Virus record (IMG/VR): IMGVR_UViG_3300045241_000142
Location: 1-36,479 of that record
Length of the DNA stretch: 36,479 nt
Reading direction: 5' to 3' (one strand)
Source: a virus
Part shown: positions 25,644 to 33,342 of the stretch, piece after piece
How positions within the stretch are numbered: position 1 is the first letter of the stretch
Layout of the letters: each line of letters starts with the position of its first letter
Position numbers and translations under genes: made by a program
The notes under the pieces: generated by a model
Database searches by the model: none
Told to the model about the DNA's origin: nothing
The model's input: only the letters and a program-made list of their open reading frames with translations

Positions 25644-26024
25644 ATGGCTAATGCGATCAACCTTCAGCCTCAAGTTTTAGACCTTGGATTATATGCTGGA
25701 GATGGGGTTGAATTTCGATTAATGTGCAACGATGGGGCAGGTAAACCCATTGATGTTACTGGGTCAGTAAAGGCACAAATACGAATAGACAGACTTGCAG
25801 CTAGTGCAGCTTTGGTCGAATTTGCATCAGATTTAGTAGATGCTTATCTAGGAATTATCGTACTTACTTTAACTGGGCAACAGACCCAAACCTTAGCCAA
25901 TGATCCTTCTAGTAAAAATGGAAAATTTGTTGGTGTATGGGATGTCCAATGGACTCCAGCAGGTAAACAACCAATTACGTTGTGTCAAGGTCAAGTAGAG
26001 TGTGTAACAGATGTTACTCGATGA
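25644..26024 (+). CDS. Minor structural protein, baseplate/fibre adaptor-like
   Basis: 126 residues, ATG after AAAGGAGGATA. The order DLGLYAGDGVEFRLMCNDGA, DVTGSVKAQIRI, ALVEFASD, then LTLTGQQTQTLAN and KFVGVWDVQWT fits the N-terminal fold of phage upper-baseplate or fibre adaptor proteins. It overlaps the following large fibre gene by 14 bases. First of a block of genes with clearly more A/T-rich third positions than the replication genes. Confidence 0.65.
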   Translation: MANAINLQPQVLDLGLYAGDGVEFRLMCNDGAGKPIDVTGSVKAQIRIDRLAASAALVEFASDLVDAYLGIIVLTLTGQQTQTLANDPSSKNGKFVGVWDVQWTPAGKQPITLCQGQVECVTDVTR

Positions 26025-28200
26025 TATAGTAATTGTAATTGAACCCCAACAAATTGATATTTCTGTAGATCAAACTATAGATGTAAATCTTAAAGTTAAG
26101 CCAGTTCAAGAGTTTAATATATTAATTTCTGATCATAATCCGATAGAAGAAGTAATTGTCGAATCTATAGAAACAAAAGTTATCGTAGAGAAACCAGAAG
26201 CATCAGTATTTTTAAATCCTTCAGACGTTGTTGTTTTAGCTGCGGGTAACATAGGAAAGACAGGACCTATAGGACCGGTAGGACCTGAAGGGCCTATAGG
26301 CCCCCTTGGACCAATGGGTCCGCAAGGGGATATGGAAATATATGAACAAGCGTCTCAACCATCTACTACAAATATTGGTGCGGTTTGGATTGACATAGAT
26401 GAAGCGCCGTATCAATGGTCACCTTATCCTTTTGTAGAAAAATGGTCGCCAATGATCTTGCGCGCTTTTGGGTTTCTACAAGATCAAATGCGTGTTTTTG
26501 ATCGAGGAACTTCTCAAGCAAAAATAAAACCTAACGCTCTTTATTCTTATGGTTATAAAGGTTCTGTTAGCGGTACTTTTGATCTTGGAGAAGATTTTGG
26601 TGGTCCAGGTATGGTTTCTCCAGAATCATGGGCGGACACTACTTACATTATGATTGATGCTCCTTTAGGTGGTGTACCTGATGCTTATCGAGGAACAGTT
26701 AGAGGGCATTTGACAATTGCCCAGAAACCTGGGGATACGATTAGCACCTATAAAAAGACACCCGACGATCCGACCTATTATATTCAGACAAGTGGTACGG
26801 TCGTTGCCGCTGATGGTACATTTTCACTTAGCTTATCGTCTGTCGCAGCTAATCATTTTGGATATTGGCTGTTTGCGTTGATTCGTAACGGAGTACAATA
26901 TGGGGACTATGCTCCATCGCAAGGTCCTGTGTACACCGATCTACAAGTAGAACATAACGTGATCGCAGATATGGCGTATCTTGTCAACAATGTGCCTGCA
27001 TTGGCAAATGGTACATTTAATTTACCAAATACATTAACGGGATATAAACAATTTCGATTGAAGCGTAAATCAACCGGAGCCTTGCTCGCCGATTCAACTA
27101 CTTTGTTTGGCTGTATTCGTTCTTATTTGCCTTATCCAGGTGAAGGCGGGTATGGTACGGTTTTCGTCAATCGTTGTTATAATTACGATTCAAGCGTTAG
27201 CATTCTTGCAGCGCTAGCAATTGGACGACAAGATGTAGCAAAAGAACTGGTTCGAGGAATGCTCCAAATGTTCACACCTCAGGGAGCTTCTATTCCAGGA
27301 GCTCACCCAGGGGGCTTCTCTTGGTCAGCAATGCAGACAGCTCCCGCCTATCCTTATTGGGATCCTGTTTATCGAACTGGTGTTCATGCTTGGTGTACTT
27401 ATGCTTTACTTTGTTATGTTGATGCTTGTCCGCTTGATACATCGCTTCCATACATAACTTATATTCAACAAGCATTGGCTTACGCGGATACATTATTAGC
27501 TAAAAGTGGTGGTAATGCAGGTCTTTATACTGGAGGAAGCGGGCGTTACGATTCCACTTCAAATTATGATCCGAATTATATACTACCTTGGTCGGGAACC
27601 GAACACCAACTTGATCTTTGGCATATGTGGGATATGGCGTATAAAGTGTTTAAGGATAATTCTTATGCAGTAAAGCGCGATTCTCTTGCTCAGAAAATGA
27701 TTAGTTTGCTTTGGTATCCAGCTAGGAATCGTCTTTTGCAAGGAATTGGATCGGATGGTGTACCTGATACAGCAGATCCTCTTGACTGCCATAGTTGGGG
27801 AGCTGTTTGGGCCCATAAAATTGGTCGCGATGATTTGGCCAGATTATTGATAACGGATGAAGCTCTTGCCCCTCTATATTTCGAGTCTCCACAAGGAGCT
27901 AAAGGTTATGGGGCATATTATGGAGGTCCTGAAGGGGGATATCCAGGAGCAGTGCCTACTGTGTGGAGTGAAGGTAGTTTTGGTGTAGCATTAGCTCACC
28001 TTGCAATCGGTAATATCGACGCGTGGCGTAAAATCATTGAAGGTCTGATCCCGATGCAAATGACTGACGGCGCATTTCGTTATGTTACTGATGAAGATGT
28101 CCGTTATGAAATGACGACAGCGCGCTCTTCGATTGGAAGTGCTTGGTCAATTCTCGCGGTTTCTGGTCTTTGGGGTACTAGTATGGTGTATGACGTATGA
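26011..28200 (+). CDS. Receptor-binding fibre with collagen-like stalk and alpha/alpha-toroid glycan-degrading domain
   Basis: 729 residues. Residues 1-80 are beta-rich (VIVIEPQQIDISVDQ). Residues 83-106 are collagen-like G-x-y triplets (TGPIGPVGPEGPIG), then EIYEQASQPSTTNIGAVWID links to a long C-terminal part. From about 370 on, the sequence has SYLPYPGEGGYGTVFVN, GGFSWSAMQ, DPVYRTGVHAW, HMWDMAYKVFKD and GSFGVALAHLAIGN. This repeated Trp/Gly-rich helix-hairpin pattern is typical of six-hairpin (alpha/alpha-toroid) glycosidases or lyases. It probably cuts a surface glycan on the host. The family is assigned by pattern only. Confidence 0.68.
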   Translation: MLLDDIVIVIEPQQIDISVDQTIDVNLKVKPVQEFNILISDHNPIEEVIVESIETKVIVEKPEASVFLNPSDVVVLAAGNIGKTGPIGPVGPEGPIGPLGPMGPQGDMEIYEQASQPSTTNIGAVWIDIDEAPYQWSPYPFVEKWSPMILRAFGFLQDQMRVFDRGTSQAKIKPNALYSYGYKGSVSGTFDLGEDFGGPGMVSPESWADTTYIMIDAPLGGVPDAYRGTVRGHLTIAQKPGDTISTYKKTPDDPTYYIQTSGTVVAADGTFSLSLSSVAANHFGYWLFALIRNGVQYGDYAPSQGPVYTDLQVEHNVIADMAYLVNNVPALANGTFNLPNTLTGYKQFRLKRKSTGALLADSTTLFGCIRSYLPYPGEGGYGTVFVNRCYNYDSSVSILAALAIGRQDVAKELVRGMLQMFTPQGASIPGAHPGGFSWSAMQTAPAYPYWDPVYRTGVHAWCTYALLCYVDACPLDTSLPYITYIQQALAYADTLLAKSGGNAGLYTGGSGRYDSTSNYDPNYILPWSGTEHQLDLWHMWDMAYKVFKDNSYAVKRDSLAQKMISLLWYPARNRLLQGIGSDGVPDTADPLDCHSWGAVWAHKIGRDDLARLLITDEALAPLYFESPQGAKGYGAYYGGPEGGYPGAVPTVWSEGSFGVALAHLAIGNIDAWRKIIEGLIPMQMTDGAFRYVTDEDVRYEMTTARSSIGSAWSILAVSGLWGTSMVYDV

Positions 28201-28619
28201 GTGTAAACAATCCAAAAGCCATTCGTATTTTCACGTCTCAAGGATGGCAGGATATAGCGATTCGGGGATCTGATGGTCCACCGGGGCCACCAGGCGTTAC
28301 GGGAGCTCCAGGATCTCCTGGTCCACCAGGTGACGTCGAAATATACGAGCAACCCAATATTCCAACCGAGCCAGTTGAAATTGGAGCTCTTTGGATAGAT
28401 ACCGATGCTGCTCCGTCAGGCTTTGTGTCTACATTCATTTTTACACAAAGTATGCCATCTGCTACTTGGACTATTGTTCATAATTTGAACAAATGGCCAT
28501 CGGTAACAATTATAGATTCTGGGGATAGCATTATTATTCCTAGTGTTCACTATGATAGCGTAAATCAAATCACGGTAACATTTGGTTCAGCGACTTCGGG
28601 GAAGGCTTATCTCAACTGA
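28197..28619 (+). CDS. Short collagen-like tail fibre protein
   Basis: 140 residues. The start NPKAIRIFTSQGWQDIAIRG is nearly the same as that of the protein at 31395. A collagen-like part (GPPGPPGVTGAPGSPGPPGD) follows, then EIYEQPNIPTEPVEIGALWI, the linker also present in the fibre at 26011. The C-terminal domain (ATWTIVHNLNKWPSVTIIDS, then ITVTFGSATSGKAYLN) is a common fibre-tip fold. Reads as a recombinant of neighbouring fibre modules. Confidence 0.7.
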   Translation: MSVNNPKAIRIFTSQGWQDIAIRGSDGPPGPPGVTGAPGSPGPPGDVEIYEQPNIPTEPVEIGALWIDTDAAPSGFVSTFIFTQSMPSATWTIVHNLNKWPSVTIIDSGDSIIIPSVHYDSVNQITVTFGSATSGKAYLN

Positions 28620-29923
28620 TGCCAACTCTTGGTAACGCACTCGACTTCTCCAAGTATGAGGCGCGAAACGTTAGAGCGCATCAGCTTGGTGCAGCACCTT
28701 CATCGCCTGTAACCGGGCAGTTGTACTATAACACCTCTGACAATACGCTTTATTGGTGGGATGGAACTACTTGGCAATCGGCCAAAGGTGGTGTGAGCTC
28801 TGTCCCCGATGCATCGACCACTACCAAAGGCATTGTCCAGCTTACTGGTGATCTTACAGGTACTGCTACGAATCCTCAGATTGCCACCGGTGTGATTACA
28901 GATGCCGATGTTAATGCTGCGAATAAAGATGGTCTTACCACTGTTCCGTCTTTACGTACTCTGGGATTTCTAGCGCAAGTAGCTATGCCGGGTAATGCGC
29001 GTCTCGATCAGATTGCGCAACCGACAGCTTCCGTTGCTCTTGGCAGCCAGAAAATCATCAATCTCGGTACTCCTACCGCGGCAACGGATGCTGCAACCAA
29101 AGGCTATGTAGATGGGTACCTTCAAGGTCTAGATTCACATCCTTCGGTCAAATCGGCTTCAACTGCAAATTTGACTCTCTCTGGTACGCAAACCGTTGAT
29201 GGAATTGCACTTGTTGCGGGTGATCGAGTTCTAGTCAAGGATCAGACAGCTCCAGCTCAGAATGGCATTTATTCTGTATCGGCAACAGCTTGGACACGTG
29301 TTACTGATATGGATACCTGGACAGAAGTTCCAAACGCGTATGTTTGGGTGGAGCAAGGAACAGCTCAAGCAGATACGGGTTGGGTGGTAACGTCGGATCA
29401 AGGCGGTACTCTTGATACCACGGCTATAACTTGGGTCCAGTTTTCAGGAGCTGGTCAGATTATTGCTGGAGCCGGTCTGACAAAAACTGCCAATACTTTG
29501 GATGTAGGTGGAACTGCTAATCGTATCACTGTAGGAGCTGATACTGTTGATATTGCCGCTAATTATATTGGTCAATCTAGTATCACAACTCTTGGTACTA
29601 TTACTTCAGGTATTTGGAATGGTACTGCCGTTCCTGTTGCCAATGGTGGTACCGGGCAAACCACTGCAAAAACCGCTCGAGAAACTGGTATGGGGGCTGC
29701 GGGAATTTATGTAAACGGTGGTAATCCTGCTACACTTACCTGGCTTATTACTGCTGCGGTGCATGGTTTACGAGCTAATAGAGGTTTGTTAGTTCAAATA
29801 GTAGATATAGCTTCAGGAAATGTAGAGTTTCCAGATGTTAATATTAGTTCTGTTGGGGATGTAACGATTACTTGGGGAGTTGCACCTTCTGCTAGTAGTA
29901 AATGGTTGACAATTGTAGGATGA
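28619..29923 (+). CDS. Tail fibre protein
   Basis: 434 residues from ATG 28619 overlapping the previous stop (TGATG). APSSPVTGQLYYNTSDNTLY marks an N-terminal module shared with the next gene, TKGIVQLTGDLTGTATNPQI a fibre shaft repeat, and LGTPTAATDAATKGYVD and NGGTGQTTAKTARE further typical phage tail-fibre repeats. The end is a small tip domain (GDVTITWGVAPSASSKW). Attaches the virion to the host surface. Confidence 0.75.
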   Translation: MPTLGNALDFSKYEARNVRAHQLGAAPSSPVTGQLYYNTSDNTLYWWDGTTWQSAKGGVSSVPDASTTTKGIVQLTGDLTGTATNPQIATGVITDADVNAANKDGLTTVPSLRTLGFLAQVAMPGNARLDQIAQPTASVALGSQKIINLGTPTAATDAATKGYVDGYLQGLDSHPSVKSASTANLTLSGTQTVDGIALVAGDRVLVKDQTAPAQNGIYSVSATAWTRVTDMDTWTEVPNAYVWVEQGTAQADTGWVVTSDQGGTLDTTAITWVQFSGAGQIIAGAGLTKTANTLDVGGTANRITVGADTVDIAANYIGQSSITTLGTITSGIWNGTAVPVANGGTGQTTAKTARETGMGAAGIYVNGGNPATLTWLITAAVHGLRANRGLLVQIVDIASGNVEFPDVNISSVGDVTITWGVAPSASSKWLTIVG

Positions 29924-29929
29924 GAAATT

Positions 29930-31378
29930 ATGCCTGAATTTACTAGTAGACTTAGAACTCCTCGACTCCCATTGGCGCCATCTTCTCCTGTTGTAGGAGA
30001 ATTGTATTACGATACGGGAACGAGCACTTTGTACTGGTGGAATGGAGTAAATTGGGTTCGCTCAGGAACCGAGTTAATTTATAATGGATCATATGTTCCT
30101 CCTCTAAATGCAAATTATGATTTCGAAACGGATCTAAGCGGTTGGAGCGTTGCTGGGAATACTGCTCTTGCACGGATTACAACCGATTTTTATTCTGGAT
30201 CAGCTTGTATGCAAATAACTCATACAGGAGCTGGTGGCGGAGCCAATTGTCTTGGCCTAAATTATGGTGGATCTTTACCTAAAATTCCATATACAACGGC
30301 GATTAGAGTAAAAGGTGTTGGAAGTACGATCGGTAAGACTGTAACTCTCCAATCAAATGAAACTGGTGGCTCGCAACCTGGCGCAGGTATGCTTTTCGGT
30401 AGTATCGTTCTTACTTCTGGTTGGCAAGTTGTACAAGCAACTGGAACTCCAGTTCAATCGGATCGAGCTGGTACAAATATCTTACTTGGATTGAATTCCG
30501 GAGTTTCTAGCGATGTTTGGTTGGTTGATGTTGCTGGAATTGTGCCACTTAGCCGTATGTACACAGATGGAGATATCGTAATTGGCTCCGATGGTGGCAC
30601 ATATATGGATGTTCGTCCAACTATTGCCTCACCAAAACCTTGGGGCAGTTCTGTTGCTGATCCTAATTTTACAGATTGGGTACCTTTAGGTTATGGATCT
30701 CCATCTCAACTTCATCGTGTAGGAACTTATTTAGCTCGTCCAGTAGCAAATGCAGTGTTCCCAGGTACTACATATTATGCAACCGATTCGCTCGGTACTT
30801 GGATTTCTGATGGAACACAATGGATATTAATTGCTCAAAGACCTGCATTTGGATTGACATCAATGCTGGGAACAGCTCCGTGGAATACGCCATATGACGG
30901 AATGGAATGTGTTCTTGTGGATAGTTTATCGGCGCCAACGTATCAATGGCATTTTCGTTATAACGCTTCCTCGTCTAGTGCATATAAATGGGAGTTTATT
31001 GGTGGCGCTGATTGGATTTCAATGGATGAAAACGATGTGACCACGACTAGTGTTAATCCAACGTATGCTTTGATTGGAACACTTGGTGTATTGATTGTAC
31101 CTAGAAACGGGGAATATATTATAGACTTTGCTACGAATTATTATAATTCAGTTGTAGGTCAATATGCTTATAGCTTTATCTTTCATGGTGGTTCTAATAC
31201 TTCACTCGGAGTCTATCATAATAATCCAACGGCAGGTGTCTGGGTTACAGTTGGTGGTCGAACAGTCAAGGCGACTTTGAATGCAGGTAATCAGGTTGAT
31301 TTACGTCATGCGGTTGGTAGTGGTACTGGTCATTTCGGTCAACGAAGTCTTTCTATTCGACCAGTGAGGGTTTCGTGA
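29930..31378 (+). CDS. Minor tail / fibre protein
   Basis: 482 residues. APSSPVVGELYYDTGTSTLY repeats the module of the preceding fibre. Residues about 65-210 have a beta-sandwich, carbohydrate-binding-like pattern (YDFETDLSGWSVAG, WQVVQATGTPV). The C-terminal part resembles TNF-like or C1q-like fibre tips (EYIIDFATNYYNSVVGQYAY). Likely binds a host glycan. Function from pattern only. Confidence 0.65.
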   Translation: MPEFTSRLRTPRLPLAPSSPVVGELYYDTGTSTLYWWNGVNWVRSGTELIYNGSYVPPLNANYDFETDLSGWSVAGNTALARITTDFYSGSACMQITHTGAGGGANCLGLNYGGSLPKIPYTTAIRVKGVGSTIGKTVTLQSNETGGSQPGAGMLFGSIVLTSGWQVVQATGTPVQSDRAGTNILLGLNSGVSSDVWLVDVAGIVPLSRMYTDGDIVIGSDGGTYMDVRPTIASPKPWGSSVADPNFTDWVPLGYGSPSQLHRVGTYLARPVANAVFPGTTYYATDSLGTWISDGTQWILIAQRPAFGLTSMLGTAPWNTPYDGMECVLVDSLSAPTYQWHFRYNASSSSAYKWEFIGGADWISMDENDVTTTSVNPTYALIGTLGVLIVPRNGEYIIDFATNYYNSVVGQYAYSFIFHGGSNTSLGVYHNNPTAGVWVTVGGRTVKATLNAGNQVDLRHAVGSGTGHFGQRSLSIRPVRVS

Positions 31379-31394
31379 AAGGAGCCGACGCTGG

Positions 31395-31616
31395 ATGAGT
31401 ATTGTCAACGCTCACCCGGTACGTGTCAAAACTTCTGATGGTTGGCAGGAATTGGCTCTTACCGGACCGCAAGGACCTCCTGGGCTACAAGGAGCTACAG
31501 GCCCAGCTGGACCTCCGGGGCCACCAGGCACAGGTGGAACTGGTGGAAATATCGATGGTGGTACACCTAGTTCAAATTATGGAGGCATTACCGCAATTGA
31601 TGGTGGAGGCGTGTAA
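31395..31616 (+). CDS. Short collagen-like protein
   Basis: 73 residues. [18 protein letters not shown] is nearly the start of the protein at 28197; then [20 protein letters not shown] (collagen-like) and a glycine-rich end. Either a small structural adaptor or the remains of a fibre gene, with the same N-terminal module re-used. Confidence 0.65.
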   Translation: MSIVNAHPVRVKTSDGWQELALTGPQGPPGLQGATGPAGPPGPPGTGGTGGNIDGGTPSSNYGGITAIDGGGV

Positions 31617-32506
31617 TGGCAACCCAAATTCAACTTCGGCGTGGGACCGCCTCTGCATGGACTGCATCTAACCCATTACTTGCTGCAGGCGAAATGGGAG
31701 TCGAGCTTGATACGTTGAAATACAAAGTTGGAGATGGTTCAACGTTATGGGCAGCTCTTCCCTATTCTAGCGGAGCTCCAGGTCCAACCGGTGCACAAGG
31801 ACCAAAGGGTGACCCAGGAGCACAAGGAACTCCAGGAACTCCAGGTGTTGCTGGTTCTACTGGCCCACAGGGGCCAAAAGGTGATCCAGGAGCTGACAGC
31901 ACTGTACCCGGTCCGCAAGGACCAGCTGGGGCAACAGGTCCGCAGGGGCCAAAAGGTGATACAGGAGCGCAAGGACCTCCTGGAAGTGGTGGTGGAGGTT
32001 CGATAGTTCCTCCAATTATTACAAATCTTTGGGTACCGATTTTTCCTTATGCCCAATTAGGTACGCAATCAATTGGTGCAGGAATGAATCGTATTACTCG
32101 AGGAGTACTTGGAAGTGCAGTTAAAACAGCTCAAATGGAAGTGGCAACAGCTGGAGCAACTAATATTGTTATAGTTGCTTACGCCGATACGCCAAGTGGT
32201 CCAGGCGCTTTGGCTCTGCAATCAGCTCCAATATCTGCTGCTGCTACTGGTGTTTTTACTGTTCCTTTCAGTTTGGCTGCTGGAACATGGTGGTTAGGCG
32301 TTCAGAATGTTGGATCAGTTGGTGTTACATTGAGAACTGTACTTGCTTTGAATCCATATCTACCAGGCATCGATACACCTGGAACCAATGCACTTAACAG
32401 CTGCTGGTATATAACTGGCCAAGGCGCAGTAATTCCAGATCCTTGGCCGGTAACAGGAATACTTAGAGCTGGTGCTATGCCGAACTTATATTTCCAAGGT
32501 GTTTGA
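31616..32506 (+). CDS. Fibre protein with Mtd-like N-terminus and collagen-like shaft
   Basis: 296 residues from ATG 31616 overlapping the previous stop (TAATG). [20 protein letters not shown] and [19 protein letters not shown] are the N-terminal module seen in major-tropism-determinant-like and other fibres. Collagen-like triplets follow ([20 protein letters not shown] and more, to about residue 125). The C-terminal domain is beta-rich ([20 protein letters not shown]). Likely receptor-binding. Confidence 0.72.
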   Translation: MATQIQLRRGTASAWTASNPLLAAGEMGVELDTLKYKVGDGSTLWAALPYSSGAPGPTGAQGPKGDPGAQGTPGTPGVAGSTGPQGPKGDPGADSTVPGPQGPAGATGPQGPKGDTGAQGPPGSGGGGSIVPPIITNLWVPIFPYAQLGTQSIGAGMNRITRGVLGSAVKTAQMEVATAGATNIVIVAYADTPSGPGALALQSAPISAAATGVFTVPFSLAAGTWWLGVQNVGSVGVTLRTVLALNPYLPGIDTPGTNALNSCWYITGQGAVIPDPWPVTGILRAGAMPNLYFQGV

Positions 32507-32510
32507 GATT

Positions 32511-32828
32511 ATGACTGAGAATCAATATCAGTCACAATTGATCAAGAAAATCAAACGGATGTTTCCTGGTTGTATCGTCATGAAATCGGATTCATCATAT
32601 CAACAAGGTATTCCTGATCTTGTTATTCTCTATGGTGAACATTGGGCTTCTTTGGAAGTCAAACCTAAAGCCTCGGCTAGTAGACAACCTAATCAAGATT
32701 ATTATGTGGAGCAATTAGACGAGATGTCGTTCGCTGCCTATATTTATCCCGAAAACGAAGAGGAAGTTCTGAGTGCGCTTCAACAGGCATTTAAGTCTCC
32801 AAGGAGAGCATGCATTCTTAAGTCCTAG
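32511..32828 (+). CDS. VRR-NUC-type nuclease
   Basis: 105 residues. ATG at 32511 is chosen over an upstream frame inside the fibre gene. Q5 and KMFPG-like (IKRMFPG), then GIPDLVIL (33-40) and SLEVKPKAS (48-56), give the VRR-NUC pattern (E/Q...GxPD...E-x-K) with D37 and E50-x-K52 as the likely metal site. Such small enzymes act on branched DNA or in restriction and repair. The last 56 bases overlap the next gene. Confidence 0.75.
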   Translation: MTENQYQSQLIKKIKRMFPGCIVMKSDSSYQQGIPDLVILYGEHWASLEVKPKASASRQPNQDYYVEQLDEMSFAAYIYPENEEEVLSALQQAFKSPRRACILKS

Positions 32829-33330
32829 TCAGTATCATTGGATTCATTACACACCCGACAGATTACTTGAGCGTTGGACTGCTGCTCAAGCTTCGGCATA
32901 TGGCATTGCTCAACATGAGTATGCTCACAGAGAGATCTTAGCAGGGAGACGTTCTGCTCTAGTCGGTACTATCGGGTTGTATATAAATGACGCGATTCAA
33001 TTTAGGATGAATTGCGAGCAAGTTCTTTACTATTCGGAGAATTGTTTCGGAACCGCCGATACAATCAGCTTTCGTTATAATACTCTACGAATTCATGATT
33101 TGAAAACTGGAGTATATCCTGGCTCTGTTCATCAACTCGAAGTATACGCTGCACTGTTCTGTCTCGAGTATGATAAGAATCCATTCGAGATGAAGATAGA
33201 ACTACGTATCTATCAGGACAATGAGGTGATGGTTTTCGATGCCGACCCAGAGGATATTTCATTCATTATGGAGAGAATTCAACATTTCGACAAGTTGATA
33301 GGTCATCGTAAACTCGAGGAAGAAACATAG
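32773..33330 (+). CDS. Cas4/RecB-like PD-(D/E)xK nuclease
   Basis: 185 residues from GTG 32773 with GAGGAAG six bases upstream; no ATG exists in frame before the conserved part. ENCFGTADTISF (D96) and LRIHDLKTGVYPG (D109-x-K111), followed by QLEVYAALF (121-129), fit the Cas4/RecB-like exonuclease pattern (GTxD, DxKTG, QLxxY). It likely degrades or processes DNA ends together with recombination or replication. Overlaps the VRR-NUC gene by 56 bases. Confidence 0.75.
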   Translation: MRFNRHLSLQGEHAFLSPSQYHWIHYTPDRLLERWTAAQASAYGIAQHEYAHREILAGRRSALVGTIGLYINDAIQFRMNCEQVLYYSENCFGTADTISFRYNTLRIHDLKTGVYPGSVHQLEVYAALFCLEYDKNPFEMKIELRIYQDNEVMVFDADPEDISFIMERIQHFDKLIGHRKLEEET

Positions 33331-33342
33331 GGAGGTGATTTC

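Noticed and set aside
26240-32000. Short GGxCCx repeats suggesting tandem DNA repeats or CRISPR
   Set aside because: They are codons of collagen-like G-x-y triplets in fibre genes; there are no regular spacers.
31402-32056. Frames overlapping the collagen-like genes on both strands
   Set aside because: These are products of the repetitive GC-poor triplet coding in the real frame.
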